Shown piece after piece: positions 16,905-25,498 of a stretch of DNA of 64,000 nt. Position 1 is the first letter of the stretch, and each line of letters begins with the position of its first letter. Source of the DNA: an uncultured Eubacteriales bacterium (GTDB taxonomy: Bacteria; Bacillota; Clostridia; Peptostreptococcales; Anaerovoracaceae); NCBI GenBank assembly GCA_949289445.1, contig CASEOD010000044.1, positions 1-64,000 on the forward strand, given 5' to 3'. Under the pieces are notes generated by a model. The model ran no database searches. It saw only the letters and a program-made list of their open reading frames with translations, and was not told where the DNA came from. The position numbers and the translations under genes were made by a program.

Positions 16905-17011
16905 GAAAATAATCTGAGAATCTCGGAATTAGTTTCTAAGATTATAGTTAATACTATGCGCCAGAAATATAAGCAAAGAAAAAACATTGGGCTGAGGCCC
17001 AATGTTTTTTT
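16905..17011 (+). ncRNA. Candidate orphan small RNA of about 107 nt
   Basis: A strong promoter places the 5' end near 16905 and an intrinsic terminator ends the RNA at 17011. A 5' stem pairs 16909-16920 with 16934-16945 (11 of 12 bases, one G-A mismatch) around a 13-base loop. A single-stranded purine-rich linker follows, then the terminator stem 16984-16992 with 16997-17005 (loop TGAG) and seven T. It contains no open frame with a ribosome binding site. It does not match a riboswitch, T-box or 6S RNA that I know. The ftsW-like gene has its own promoter further on, so this is not simply its leader. Confidence 0.5.
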
Positions 17012-17072
17012 GTCTGCTTTAAGGGGAAAAGAGAACTTTATCTAAAACTGACAACCTGTACAGGGTGAGGGT

Positions 17073-17100
17073 TTTACATCTTGAAAATCTGTGGTATACT
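17073..17100 (+). promoter_or_regulatory. Probable promoter of the ftsW-like/pbp operon
   Basis: TTTACA (17073-17078), a 16-base spacer and TATACT (17095-17100). The AAAGGAGGGAG ribosome binding site (17109-17119) follows directly, giving a very short leader. Confidence 0.6.
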
Positions 17101-17120
17101 ATGACTCGAAAGGAGGGAGT

Positions 17121-18923
17121 ATGGAGAATATGTCTAATATTTTACAGGGAATATTCAGTGGGATCGGAGACTTTTTATCAGGTTTTCTAAAATCCATTGA
17201 TGCAGTGTTCAGTTCCGGATACGGATTTGAACTGATTTACACTGCAGTCGCCAGATGGATTTTTATTGTTCTCGCTGTCTTTATTTTGCTGCGGGCGATT
17301 CTGTCACTGCTGAAATCCAGCAGTCCCTCAGAGGTATGGGCGTATCTTCATTTAAACACGGGAGAGAATATTCCGATTACGCATTGGGAGAATGTAATCG
17401 GCAGATCAAAGAGTTGTGATATCAATATTGATGATCCGAGTGTTTCCAGAAATCACGGAACATTGAACCGGGACGGAAGAGGGAACTGGACTTATCGGGA
17501 TCTGGGCTCAAAAAACGGTGCGTACATTAATGAGGAACGGGTAAAAAGGGGAAGACGGGTTCAGATTCAGCCCGGAGATGTAATCACTATGGGAATGACG
17601 CAGTGCACGCTTTTTCCTATCAGTCTCGAAGAGCGCAGAAATAATATACAGATGAGAAAATCAGACACAGTGCTCCTTTCGCCCTGGTCTTCGCTCATCG
17701 CTCTGACTGTTTTTCAGATGATGACAGCTTTACAGCTCAAGATTGCTCTCGGAGAAAACTACACGTCCTCAATTACTGTTTCCTTTCTGGGACTGTGTGC
17801 TTTGATGTGGGGATATGTAATTCTTTTGAGAACCATGCGCCGAAAAGGATTTGAGATGGAGACGATTGCCTTTTTTCTGTCGACACTGAGCCTTGCGGTT
17901 ACGGCATCTGCTCTCCCGCAGTCAGTATTTAAGCAGTTTGTTGCCATTGCCATCGGTGTGGGGCTGTTTTTCTTCATGTGTGCATATCTTCGTGATCTGA
18001 ACAGAACAAAAGCAATTCAGAAGTTCATGTACGGAGGAGCCGCGCTGCTGCTGATCTTTAATCTGGTTTTTGCCACAACCAAATACGGCGCATCTAACTG
18101 GGTGCAGATCGGAGGATTTTCGTTTCAGCCGTCGGAGATTGTAAAGCTGGCCTTTATCTGGGTGGGTGCTGCATCTCTGGATGAACTCTTTGAAAAGAAA
18201 AATTCCATGGTCTTCATGATCTTTTCCGGATTCTGTTTCTGCTGTCTTGCTCTGATGGGGGACTTCGGAACCGCCATGATTTTCTTTGTCACTTTTCTGG
18301 TCATTTCCTTTCTGCGCAGTGGGGATTTTACCAAGCTGATACTGATTCTTGGCGTGGCCTTTGTAGGAGGCCTGATGGTGCTCAAGTTCAAGGCATATAT
18401 TGCAGAAAGGTTTTCTGTCTGGGGACATGTCTGGGAATTTGCTGACGGACTGGGAATGCAGCAGACGAGAACCATGTCGGCAGCTGCCAGCGGCGGGTTT
18501 GTCGGTGTCGGTGCAGGAAACGGGTGGCTGAATCAGATCGTTGCTTCTGAAACTGATCTGGTATTCGGTTTTCTGACAGAAGAATGGGGACTTATCATTG
18601 CAGTTCTTGCGGTACTGTCCATTGTGACTCTGTCTATCTTTGCAGTGCGGTCCATCTGGGGAGGACGCTCCACTTATTATACCATCGCAGCCTGTTCTGC
18701 CATGTCTATGTTTCTGTTTCAGACGGTACTTAATGTTTTCGGAGCGGTAGATCTGCTGCCGCTGACAGGGGTGACATTTCCGTTTGTATCCAGCGGAGGC
18801 AGCAGTATGATAGGTTCCTGGGGAATGCTGGCATTTCTGAAAGCGGCGGATACCAGACAGAATGCGAGCATTGCTATCAGTCTGACGGAGAAAGGACTGC
18901 GTAAAGAGGAGGACGAGGTATGA
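17121..18923 (+). CDS. FtsW/RodA-family glycan polymerase fused to an FHA domain
   Basis: A 600-residue SEDS-family membrane protein that should polymerise peptidoglycan glycan strands. After a first membrane helix (about 38-60), a cytoplasmic FHA domain spans about 75-165, with the phosphothreonine-binding residues in IGRSKSCDI (Gly94-Arg95-Ser96) and SRNHG (Ser109-His112). About ten further helices follow with the SEDS signatures FQPSEIVKLAFI, GDFGTA, ESDLVF-like ETDLVFGFLTEEWG and PFVSSGGSSM. An FHA domain implies control by Ser/Thr phosphorylation. An in-frame GTG at 17091 lies in the -10 region, so ATG 17121 is used. It overlaps the transpeptidase gene by 4 bp. Confidence 0.92.
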   Translation: MENMSNILQGIFSGIGDFLSGFLKSIDAVFSSGYGFELIYTAVARWIFIVLAVFILLRAILSLLKSSSPSEVWAYLHLNTGENIPITHWENVIGRSKSCDINIDDPSVSRNHGTLNRDGRGNWTYRDLGSKNGAYINEERVKRGRRVQIQPGDVITMGMTQCTLFPISLEERRNNIQMRKSDTVLLSPWSSLIALTVFQMMTALQLKIALGENYTSSITVSFLGLCALMWGYVILLRTMRRKGFEMETIAFFLSTLSLAVTASALPQSVFKQFVAIAIGVGLFFFMCAYLRDLNRTKAIQKFMYGGAALLLIFNLVFATTKYGASNWVQIGGFSFQPSEIVKLAFIWVGAASLDELFEKKNSMVFMIFSGFCFCCLALMGDFGTAMIFFVTFLVISFLRSGDFTKLILILGVAFVGGLMVLKFKAYIAERFSVWGHVWEFADGLGMQQTRTMSAAASGGFVGVGAGNGWLNQIVASETDLVFGFLTEEWGLIIAVLAVLSIVTLSIFAVRSIWGGRSTYYTIAACSAMSMFLFQTVLNVFGAVDLLPLTGVTFPFVSSGGSSMIGSWGMLAFLKAADTRQNASIAISLTEKGLRKEEDEV

Positions 18924-20248
18924 GGAAATTAGAGAAAAGAGCCATCATTTGTCTGACACTGGCAGCCGTACTGTTTCTGGGACTGTGTGTTTTTGTCTTC
19001 AGATTCGTAAAAGATGGCGGTGAATGGGCTACATTTTATGCAAACCAGCACATTTACTCTGAAGGCAGGCTCGCTATCGGTAAAGTCTATGATGTCAACG
19101 GAACCCTTCTGGTAGAAAATACCAAGGAAGGTGTAAAGTATAACGATGATGAACAGATTCGCAGAGCGACCCTGCATGCTGTGGGTGATATGGACGGCAA
19201 CATCGCCACTGCGGCTCAAAGTGCCTTTAAAGACAAGATTGTAGGGTACAGTCTTTTGACAGGAACCTACAGCATTACAGGGGAAGGAAACGATTTGACA
19301 CTGTCCATCGATGCGGATGTGTGTAAGGCGGCATATGAAGCACTGGGAGACAGAAACGGAACCGTAGGTGTCTATAACTACGAAACGGGAGAAATTATCT
19401 GTATGGTCAGCTCTCCGGGCTACGATCCTGCAGATCCTCCTGAATTTTCGGCTGACGATACTTCCGGCGCCTACATCAACAAGTTTTTGTCGTCTAACCT
19501 GATCCCCGGTTCGATTTTCAAGCTGGTAACTTCTGCTGCAGCCATTGAAAATGTGGGAGGCCTTTCGGATTGGAGCTACCAGTGTACGGGAACCAGTTAT
19601 ATCAACGGTGAACCTGTAACCTGCACAGCGGCACACGGCTATGTGGATTTTGAGGATGCTCTGGCAAAATCCTGCAACTGCGGATTTGCGGATCTGACGC
19701 GTCTTGTAGGGGCTTCAACTATGGAAAAATATGTGGAAAAACTGGGCTTGACTACGGCTTATGACATTGATGGCATTCATAATTCAAAAGGTTCCTTTGA
19801 GTTCCCTGATGATGCGGATCTGAATCTTGCCTGGGCAGGCATCGGACAGTATAATGATGAGCTGAACCCCTGCTCTATGATGGTTTATATGGGCGCCATT
19901 GCCAGAGGCGGAAAAAGTGTGGTGCCGAAGGTACTTCACAGCAGTTTTTCAGGAGCTGAGGAAACGGATCGTATGATCGAGGAGGAAACTGCAGAAAAGC
20001 TGACTGAAATGATGAAAAACAATGTTGTGACCACTTATGGTGAGAGCAATTTCCCGGGTCTTGATATCTACGCGAAATCAGGAACAGCTGAGGTTTACGG
20101 AAAAGAACCCAATGCCTGGTTTACAGGTTTTATCAAAAACGAAGGAAATCCGTATGCTTTTATCGTATGTGTTGAAAACGGCGGATACGGCAGTTCTGTT
20201 GCGGCTCCTGTGGCGAATCAGGTGCTGCAGGCTATTGTTAACAGATGA
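18920..20248 (+). CDS. Class B penicillin-binding protein (PbpA-like transpeptidase)
   Basis: A 442-residue bitopic protein with an N-terminal anchor (about 8-28), a short pedestal domain, and a complete transpeptidase domain. The three active-site motifs are S198-I-F-K (PGSIFKLV), S251-C-N and K386-S-G. It crosslinks peptidoglycan made by the overlapping upstream SEDS protein, as in FtsW-PbpA and RodA-PBP pairs. At 442 residues it is compact and lacks PASTA domains. Start ATG 18920 overlaps the stop of the ftsW-like gene (ATGA type), implying coupled translation. Confidence 0.92.
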   Translation: MRKLEKRAIICLTLAAVLFLGLCVFVFRFVKDGGEWATFYANQHIYSEGRLAIGKVYDVNGTLLVENTKEGVKYNDDEQIRRATLHAVGDMDGNIATAAQSAFKDKIVGYSLLTGTYSITGEGNDLTLSIDADVCKAAYEALGDRNGTVGVYNYETGEIICMVSSPGYDPADPPEFSADDTSGAYINKFLSSNLIPGSIFKLVTSAAAIENVGGLSDWSYQCTGTSYINGEPVTCTAAHGYVDFEDALAKSCNCGFADLTRLVGASTMEKYVEKLGLTTAYDIDGIHNSKGSFEFPDDADLNLAWAGIGQYNDELNPCSMMVYMGAIARGGKSVVPKVLHSSFSGAEETDRMIEEETAEKLTEMMKNNVVTTYGESNFPGLDIYAKSGTAEVYGKEPNAWFTGFIKNEGNPYAFIVCVENGGYGSSVAAPVANQVLQAIVNR

Positions 20249-20273
20249 TCGATACAGTACAAGAAATAATCAA

Positions 20274-20316
20274 GGAAAGCCCCACCTCAGTTTTTTCTGA
20301 GGCAAGGGGCTTTTCT
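20274..20316. terminator. Terminator of the ftsW-like/pbp operon
   Basis: Outer stem AAGCCCC (20277-20283) with GGGGCTT (20306-20312), inner stem CCTCAG with CTGAGG closing on TTTTTT, then a T-rich tail. It separates the operon from the convergent MFS gene. Confidence 0.8.
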
Positions 20317-20337
20317 TGTGAAAGAACTGACCGAAGG

Positions 20338-21558
20338 TCAGGATTTTTTGCTCACAAAGATGTTTCCGGACAGAAAATAAACAGCTGCAGCCAGAGGAAC
20401 CGTGACAAGAAGAACCGGATAAAAAAGATGAATCTCCAGATGTTTGATAAGGACGCCTCCGATGAAAGGACCGAGGGCCATGCCCAGATCCAGGCCGACG
20501 TAGTAGGTGCTGTTGGCGATTCCGCGTTTTTCGGGACCTGCAAGTAAAATTGCGGTGGACTGACAGACTGAACACATGATACCGTAACCTCCTGCCATAA
20601 AAATTCCTGCCAGCAGCATGGCCGGACTGCTTTCCATTACAGAAAGGAAAAGCAGACTCACTGCTGCACAGACTGATCCTGCCAGCAGAAAGGTTTTGAA
20701 AGGAAGCCTGTCAAACAGTCCTTTCAGTGTAAACCGTAGCAGAAACAGAGCTGCTGCATATGTCGGAAAAAAGAGGCCGGGAGAAACGCTGATTTCCCGT
20801 ACCTGTGTGTAGGTTACCAGAAACGATTGTGTGGCGCAGTAAGGAACCGCAAAAAGAGTGATTATCACAGAAATGGGGAGAACCTTCTTATCCGCAAGTT
20901 GAAGTTTTTCTCCGGATAACCGGGCGGAAACCGAGGAAGAAGCGTCTGTCGGGTCCGTTCTCACACCTGGTTCTCCCCGGTCCCTGACAAACTGAAGGAT
21001 GACCAGGATCAGAGCTGAGAATACCGCGGACAGGCCGAAAGCGATTCGGTAGCTGAAATTCTGATAAACAAATACACCTGCAGATGGAGCGATCCCCATG
21101 GCAAGGGCATTCATCGTTCCGTAGATTCCCATGCCGGAACCGATTTTATCTCTTGGCAGCAGGTTTGACATCCAGGTTGACATGCAGACAGAACAGCACG
21201 CAAAGCCTGCGCCATTGATGATGCGGGACAGAATAACAGTGAGAGGACTCTGTGCCACAGTATAGCCTAAAGATGCGGCAAGCATCATAACTGCTCCGAT
21301 GCAGGATAATTTATATTTGCTGGTTCTGTCAGCCAGATTGCCTACAAAAGGTCTGCAGAAAAGAGAACAGAGATTCATCAAACCCCCAACAATCCCCATA
21401 AGTGCTCCATCAGCGCCCAAGCTCCCTGTAAATCCTGTGATCAGAGGAGTAGTCAGCATGGGTGAGGAAAAATAGAAAAAACTGGCAGCTAAAATCAGAA
21501 GAATATCTCTCTGAAAAAGGTGCTGCGTTCCGCTCATCTTCTTTTGTCCGACTTTCAT
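20338..21558 (-). CDS. MFS transporter
   Basis: A 406-residue major facilitator protein with 12 predicted helices in two halves. Loop 2-3 carries the family motif as RPFVGNLADRTSKYK. The central loop (about 195-215) is hydrophilic and rich in Asp, Ser and Glu. Beyond that, specificity cannot be read; drug or metabolite efflux is the usual role for this subfamily (NIAGRPAFVGNLADR-like sugar/drug exporters). An AAGGAGG site precedes the ATG at 21558. It is monocistronic with no linked regulator. Confidence 0.85.
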   Translation of the reverse strand: MKVGQKKMSGTQHLFQRDILLILAASFFYFSSPMLTTPLITGFTGSLGADGALMGIVGGLMNLCSLFCRPFVGNLADRTSKYKLSCIGAVMMLAASLGYTVAQSPLTVILSRIINGAGFACCSVCMSTWMSNLLPRDKIGSGMGIYGTMNALAMGIAPSAGVFVYQNFSYRIAFGLSAVFSALILVILQFVRDRGEPGVRTDPTDASSSVSARLSGEKLQLADKKVLPISVIITLFAVPYCATQSFLVTYTQVREISVSPGLFFPTYAAALFLLRFTLKGLFDRLPFKTFLLAGSVCAAVSLLFLSVMESSPAMLLAGIFMAGGYGIMCSVCQSTAILLAGPEKRGIANSTYYVGLDLGMALGPFIGGVLIKHLEIHLFYPVLLVTVPLAAAVYFLSGNIFVSKKS

Positions 21559-21688
21559 ACAAAAACCTCCTTCTTCATCATACTCTCCGATTTTGAAACA
21601 GTCAATGGAGGGAAAACCCTGGCAAAAAGGAATTTAATGGGAAAAAAGATATTTTTTGGCATTATTGTCATAAAAATGAAAAATATGG

Positions 21689-21774
21689 TGGAATTTTGTT
21701 TTTTTTGTGTTATGCTAGTATGGTTACAACATGCTGCAGAATACCTGCAAGGTGTTTCAGGCGCGGATGTTGTA
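21689..21774 (+). promoter_or_regulatory. Extended -10 promoter and 5' hairpin of the abgT-like operon
   Basis: TATGCT (21711-21716) with an upstream TG extension (21708-21709) is a plausible extended -10, with TGGAAT as a weak -35. The transcript would start near 21724 with an 8-bp stem, TACAACAT (21725-21732) and ATGTTGTA (21767-21774), enclosing 34 bases with possible CCTG/CAGG pairing. It could be a stabilising 5' hairpin or part of a regulatory leader. No known riboswitch is recognised. Confidence 0.35.
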
Positions 21775-21829
21775 TTTATTTGCGAAAAAATATGAGAAGA
21801 AAAAAGTGCACAAAAGGAGAAGAAATTCA

Positions 21830-23341
21830 ATGAACAAAGAAGGACGCGGATTCTGGAACGCCGTTGAGAGAGTCGGCAACCGACTGCCTCATCCGGTCTA
21901 CATCTTCATTATCTTGACGATCGCGGTTTTTGTGATATCTGCATTCTGCGGAGACGTGGTATTTCCACATCCGAATACAGGTGAAGAACAACATATCACA
22001 AATCTGATGACAAAGGACGGTCTGGTGTGGCTGCTTCAGTCTATGGTTGACAACTTTATTACTTTCAGCCCTCTGGGCATGACTCTGGTTGCCATGCTGG
22101 GAATCGGCATTGCGGAGGAAACGGGACTGGTTACCACTGTCATCAAATCAAGTATTGCCGGTGCGCCGAAGGTACTGGTTACGGCAGTCGTTTTACTGGT
22201 GGGTATTATGGGAAGTCTTGCCGGTTCTGCAACTTTCGTTATCATTCCGCCCCTTGGCGCAATGATTTTTAAAGGCATGGGAAGACATCCCATTGCAGGT
22301 CTCGCTGCGGGATTTGCCGGTGTAGCGGCCGGTCTTTCCGCAAATCTGCTTATCACGCAGACCGATATTCTGCTGGCAGGAATTACGCAGGATGCGGCGC
22401 AGATTTATGATCCCTCCTATACTGTAAATCCTACTGTAAACTGGTATTTTATGGCTGTATCCACGGTAGTTCTCACAGTTGCCGGTACCATTGTACTGGA
22501 AAAGATTGTGGAGCCGAGACTGGGGGAATATCATATTGAGGATGCAGAAAGTGATGTTCACGAAGACGGATTGGCTGAGGTGACAGATCTGGAGAAATCC
22601 GGGCTGAGATGGGCTGCCATTGCGACACTGGTTTATCTTGCCGTTCTGGCGCTGACCATAGTGCCGAAAAACGGAATCCTCAGAGGAGAAGATGGCGGAA
22701 TTATCGAATCGCCTTTCATGAGCAGTATGATTCCGATTCTCACAATATTCTTTCTGATTGCTGGGCTTGCTTACGGTATTCGTATCAGGGTGATAAAGAA
22801 ATCTGCAGATGTGGTCAGCATGTGGGGAAAATCCATGTCCGGCCTTGCCGGTTTTGTGGTGCTGTGTTTCTTTGCCGGTCAGTTTGTAAAAGCCTTTGCA
22901 GAATCTAATCTGGGATTGTATTTGTCAGTAAAAGGGTCTGATTTTCTGAGCAGCAGTCACCTGACAGGAATTCCTCTGATCATAGCATTTATCGGAATTA
23001 CCATGCTGATCAACTTTGTGATCGGAAGTGCTTCCGCAAAGTGGGCGCTCATGGCTCCGATTTTTGTACCGATGTTTATGAAACTGAACTTTTCACCGGC
23101 ATTTACGCAGGCTGCGTTTCGAATTGCGGACTCTGTGACCAATTCCATATCGCCGCTGGAACCGTTCATGCCGTTCATCATCATGACTGCACTGAAGTAT
23201 GACAGAAAGTCCGGTCTGGGATCCATCATCGCAACCATGCTGCCTCTTGCCATTACCTTTGCGGTAACCTGGACGCTGCTGCTGGTAGTCTGGTATGTTC
23301 TGGGACTGCCTCTGGGCCCGGGTGCGGAAATTTTTATGTAA
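21830..23341 (+). CDS. AbgT-family transporter
   Basis: A 503-residue membrane protein of the AbgT family, which imports p-aminobenzoyl-glutamate or exports sulfonamide-like compounds. It begins NAVERVGNRLPHPVYIF and has the typical pattern of about 11 helices with two hairpins. Family signatures include GIAEETGLV, LAGSATFVIIPPLGA and NFVIGSASAKWALMAPIFVPM. The frame is open further upstream, but AAGGAGA 9-15 bases before ATG 21830 fixes the start. The adjacent M20 hydrolase supports uptake and cleavage of an amide-linked substrate. Confidence 0.88.
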   Translation: MNKEGRGFWNAVERVGNRLPHPVYIFIILTIAVFVISAFCGDVVFPHPNTGEEQHITNLMTKDGLVWLLQSMVDNFITFSPLGMTLVAMLGIGIAEETGLVTTVIKSSIAGAPKVLVTAVVLLVGIMGSLAGSATFVIIPPLGAMIFKGMGRHPIAGLAAGFAGVAAGLSANLLITQTDILLAGITQDAAQIYDPSYTVNPTVNWYFMAVSTVVLTVAGTIVLEKIVEPRLGEYHIEDAESDVHEDGLAEVTDLEKSGLRWAAIATLVYLAVLALTIVPKNGILRGEDGGIIESPFMSSMIPILTIFFLIAGLAYGIRIRVIKKSADVVSMWGKSMSGLAGFVVLCFFAGQFVKAFAESNLGLYLSVKGSDFLSSSHLTGIPLIIAFIGITMLINFVIGSASAKWALMAPIFVPMFMKLNFSPAFTQAAFRIADSVTNSISPLEPFMPFIIMTALKYDRKSGLGSIIATMLPLAITFAVTWTLLLVVWYVLGLPLGPGAEIFM

Positions 23342-23367
23342 ATATGAAGAGATAGAAGGAGAAAGAA

Positions 23368-24555
23368 ATGTTAGCTGAAAAATACGTTCAGAGAATTACA
23401 GATGAACTGAATGCCCGCAGAGACGAGCTGACAGTCATGAGCCGTACCATTTGGGAAAACCCTGAGCTGGGACACCAGGAATACAAAGCGTCACAGCTTT
23501 TAACAGACATGCTTTCCGCAAACGGGTTTGAAGTGGAAAAAGGGATTCTGGGAATGGAAACAGCTTTTTCTGCTGTAAAACGATCCGGAAAGCCGGGCCC
23601 GACTATCGCATATGTGGCTGAATACGATGCGCTTCCCAGAATTGGACATGCCTGCGGTCATAACCTGTTCTGCTGTTCTGCAGTAGGCGGCGCCATTGTG
23701 CTGAGTCATCTGCAGGAAGAGCTGGGAGGAGAGGTGCGAGTGATCGGCTCGCCTGCCGAAGAGGGCACTGTCCCTAATTACGGAACCAAAGCCGTGATGG
23801 TAAACGAAGGGATTTTTGATGATGTAGACTGTGTGTTTACGGCACATGGAGAATGTGAAACCGTCATTGAGAGAAATCTGGTTGCCGCAACCACAGTACA
23901 GCTCCATTTTAAAGGATACGGAGTTCACGCAGGAGGAGATCAGGTACAGGGCAAAAATGCGCTGACTGCCGGAATGCTCTGCATCAACAATATGAATGCC
24001 ATTCGTCAGCAGAATCGTCCATGCGATGTAGTAAACTCCATTGTGACGGACGGAGGTCTGGTTTCAAATACGATTCCTGACAGCTGCGGACTGGAGTTCA
24101 GTGTCCGTTCCGACACTTCAGAGCATCTGGAAAGAGTCATCAATAATCTGAGAAATTCTGCTGAGGCGGCCTGTCTGGTAACAGGATGCACCTACGAGTG
24201 GGAAATTGTAAAGAATCCTATGAGAGATACAAAGTCCAATCATCAGCTGGGGCTGGTGCTGGGAGAATATCTTGACAGTATTGGAGAATCGTATGTGAAG
24301 ACTGATTCCAGAAACTTTGCCTGGGACGTGGGAGACATCACTTATGCCTGCCCGACTTTAGGCTCCTACTTCAAAATGGGCCCTGAAGGTATTGTATGTC
24401 ATACGGAACCTTTCCGTGAAGCAGCAGGATCTGAAATGGGATTTGACGGTATGATGCTGGCGGCTAAAGGGATGACAGTGGTTGCCTGTGAATATCTGAT
24501 GAATCCTGAACTGAGAGAAGCAGCATGGAAGGAATTCGAACAAACCAGAAAATAG
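23368..24555 (+). CDS. M20 family amidohydrolase (AbgB-like)
   Basis: A 395-residue cytosolic metal-dependent amidohydrolase. It contains AEYDALPRIGHACGHN, GSPAEEGT (the catalytic Glu pair) and ITYACPTLGSYFKMGPEG near the C-terminus, with the lid/dimerisation domain at about 180-300 (HAGGDQVQGKNAL). Sequence character and the abgT neighbour 26 bp upstream suggest hydrolysis of p-aminobenzoyl-glutamate or another aminoacyl conjugate; the exact substrate is inferred. In E. coli the enzyme is AbgA plus AbgB; here a single gene is present. Confidence 0.88.
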   Translation: MLAEKYVQRITDELNARRDELTVMSRTIWENPELGHQEYKASQLLTDMLSANGFEVEKGILGMETAFSAVKRSGKPGPTIAYVAEYDALPRIGHACGHNLFCCSAVGGAIVLSHLQEELGGEVRVIGSPAEEGTVPNYGTKAVMVNEGIFDDVDCVFTAHGECETVIERNLVAATTVQLHFKGYGVHAGGDQVQGKNALTAGMLCINNMNAIRQQNRPCDVVNSIVTDGGLVSNTIPDSCGLEFSVRSDTSEHLERVINNLRNSAEAACLVTGCTYEWEIVKNPMRDTKSNHQLGLVLGEYLDSIGESYVKTDSRNFAWDVGDITYACPTLGSYFKMGPEGIVCHTEPFREAAGSEMGFDGMMLAAKGMTVVACEYLMNPELREAAWKEFEQTRK

Positions 24556-24571
24556 AATAACAGCGATGCAG

Positions 24572-24625
24572 AAAAAAAGACGCTTGGGCGGGACTGGGAA
24601 ATACCGGAGCCAAAGCGTCTTTTGG
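24572..24625. terminator. Bidirectional terminator between M20 and PRTase genes
   Basis: AAAAGACGCTT on the left pairs with AAGCGTCTTTT on the right, extended by GGC/GCC, with A- and T-rich flanks on the two sides. Confidence 0.8.
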
Positions 24626-24630
24626 TTTAT

Positions 24631-25227
24631 TTATTCCTTGGGTTTTACCTGAATCGGCGTGAAGGTTCCGTCCTCGTTAGGTGTAAACACATAGTGCTCC
24701 TTAAGGAAAATAATATCGTCTCTGTAGACGGATTCCAGTTCAGCAAGTACGGCAGCGCGGGCAACAACCTCAGCTCCGGCTTCTTTTGCAAGGGTTTCCA
24801 GTGCATTGAGAGATTCTCCCGTAGCGATGACATCATCGATAATGGCAACTCTCCTGCCGCGGATCTTTTCGACGTCACATCCGTCCATATACAGAGTCTG
24901 TTTCTTCTGTGTAGTGATGGAATATACGTTGGCCTCCAGAACATTCTGCATGTAAGGCTTATTGCTTTTTCTTGCCACCACAAAGTCCTTGTGACCCAGT
25001 ACACGGCTTATCTCATAAGTTAAAATGATCCCTTTGGCTTCAGCGGTCAGAAGCACGTCGAATTCCGGGAGCTTCTCCGCAAGAACCGGTGCCACTGCCT
25101 GTACCAGTTCTGTGTCAGACACGATGCAGAAACTGGCAAGAGCCATATCTTCTTTAATCTTTACAAAAGGCAGTTTTCTCTTAATTCCGCAGATTTCAAA
25201 ATCAAAATAAGGTGGATTGTATCGCAT
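24631..25227 (-). CDS. Adenine phosphoribosyltransferase-like protein
   Basis: A 198-residue type I phosphoribosyltransferase. The PRPP loop reads RVAIIDDVIATGESLNALE, and an upstream DVLLTAEAKGIILTYEISR segment resembles APRT and xanthine PRTases. KDFVVARKSNKPYMQNVLE is the flexible hood region. It probably salvages a purine base (or acts as a purine-operon type regulator-enzyme), but base specificity cannot be read. It is monocistronic and transcribed away from the yjdF riboswitch promoter. No purine riboswitch is seen upstream. Confidence 0.8.
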   Translation of the reverse strand: MRYNPPYFDFEICGIKRKLPFVKIKEDMALASFCIVSDTELVQAVAPVLAEKLPEFDVLLTAEAKGIILTYEISRVLGHKDFVVARKSNKPYMQNVLEANVYSITTQKKQTLYMDGCDVEKIRGRRVAIIDDVIATGESLNALETLAKEAGAEVVARAAVLAELESVYRDDIIFLKEHYVFTPNEDGTFTPIQVKPKE

Positions 25228-25340
25228 AGTAGTATTTCTCCTGATTTCTTTTTCTTCTTCTTGTACGCATACAGTATATCGTATTTTGGAAAAGAAATAA
25301 AGATGTTTCTGGCGGATAGGAGAAATAATAGATAAAGATC

Positions 25341-25369
25341 TTGCAGTATGGCGTCAATCGTCGTAAACT
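25341..25369 (+). promoter_or_regulatory. Probable promoter of the yjdF RNA/gene
   Basis: TTGCAG (25341-25346), a 17-base spacer and TAAACT (25364-25369), starting transcription just before the riboswitch P1 stem. Confidence 0.5.
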
Positions 25370-25375
25370 ATAAGC

Positions 25376-25474
25376 GGAATAAATAAAAACACATCCCGGT
25401 TGGTAGTCCGGGAGCAGAAAGCGCATTTGCTTTTTCTGTCAGTAGCCTTCCTCCTTGGTCGTCCGTTTTATTCC
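25376..25474 (+). promoter_or_regulatory. yjdF-type (azaaromatic) riboswitch
   Basis: A structured leader directly upstream of yjdF. P1 pairs GGAATAAA (25376-25383) with TTTATTCC (25467-25474). Inside are a CATCCCGG-TTGGTAG-TCCGGG hairpin and a CAGAAAGC/GCTTTTTCTG hairpin. P1 ends 10 bases before the AAGGAGG ribosome binding site (25485-25491), which suggests translational control. The yjdF motif is known to bind diverse azaaromatic compounds. The call rests on the gene context plus this architecture, without a covariance search. Confidence 0.75.
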
Positions 25475-25498
25475 CAATACTTATAAGGAGGAATTTAT

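Noticed and set aside
16751..17002. An 83-codon minus-strand frame over the putative small RNA
   Set aside because: It begins inside the terminator stem, has no ribosome binding site, and its product is a low-complexity Phe/Leu/Ser string.
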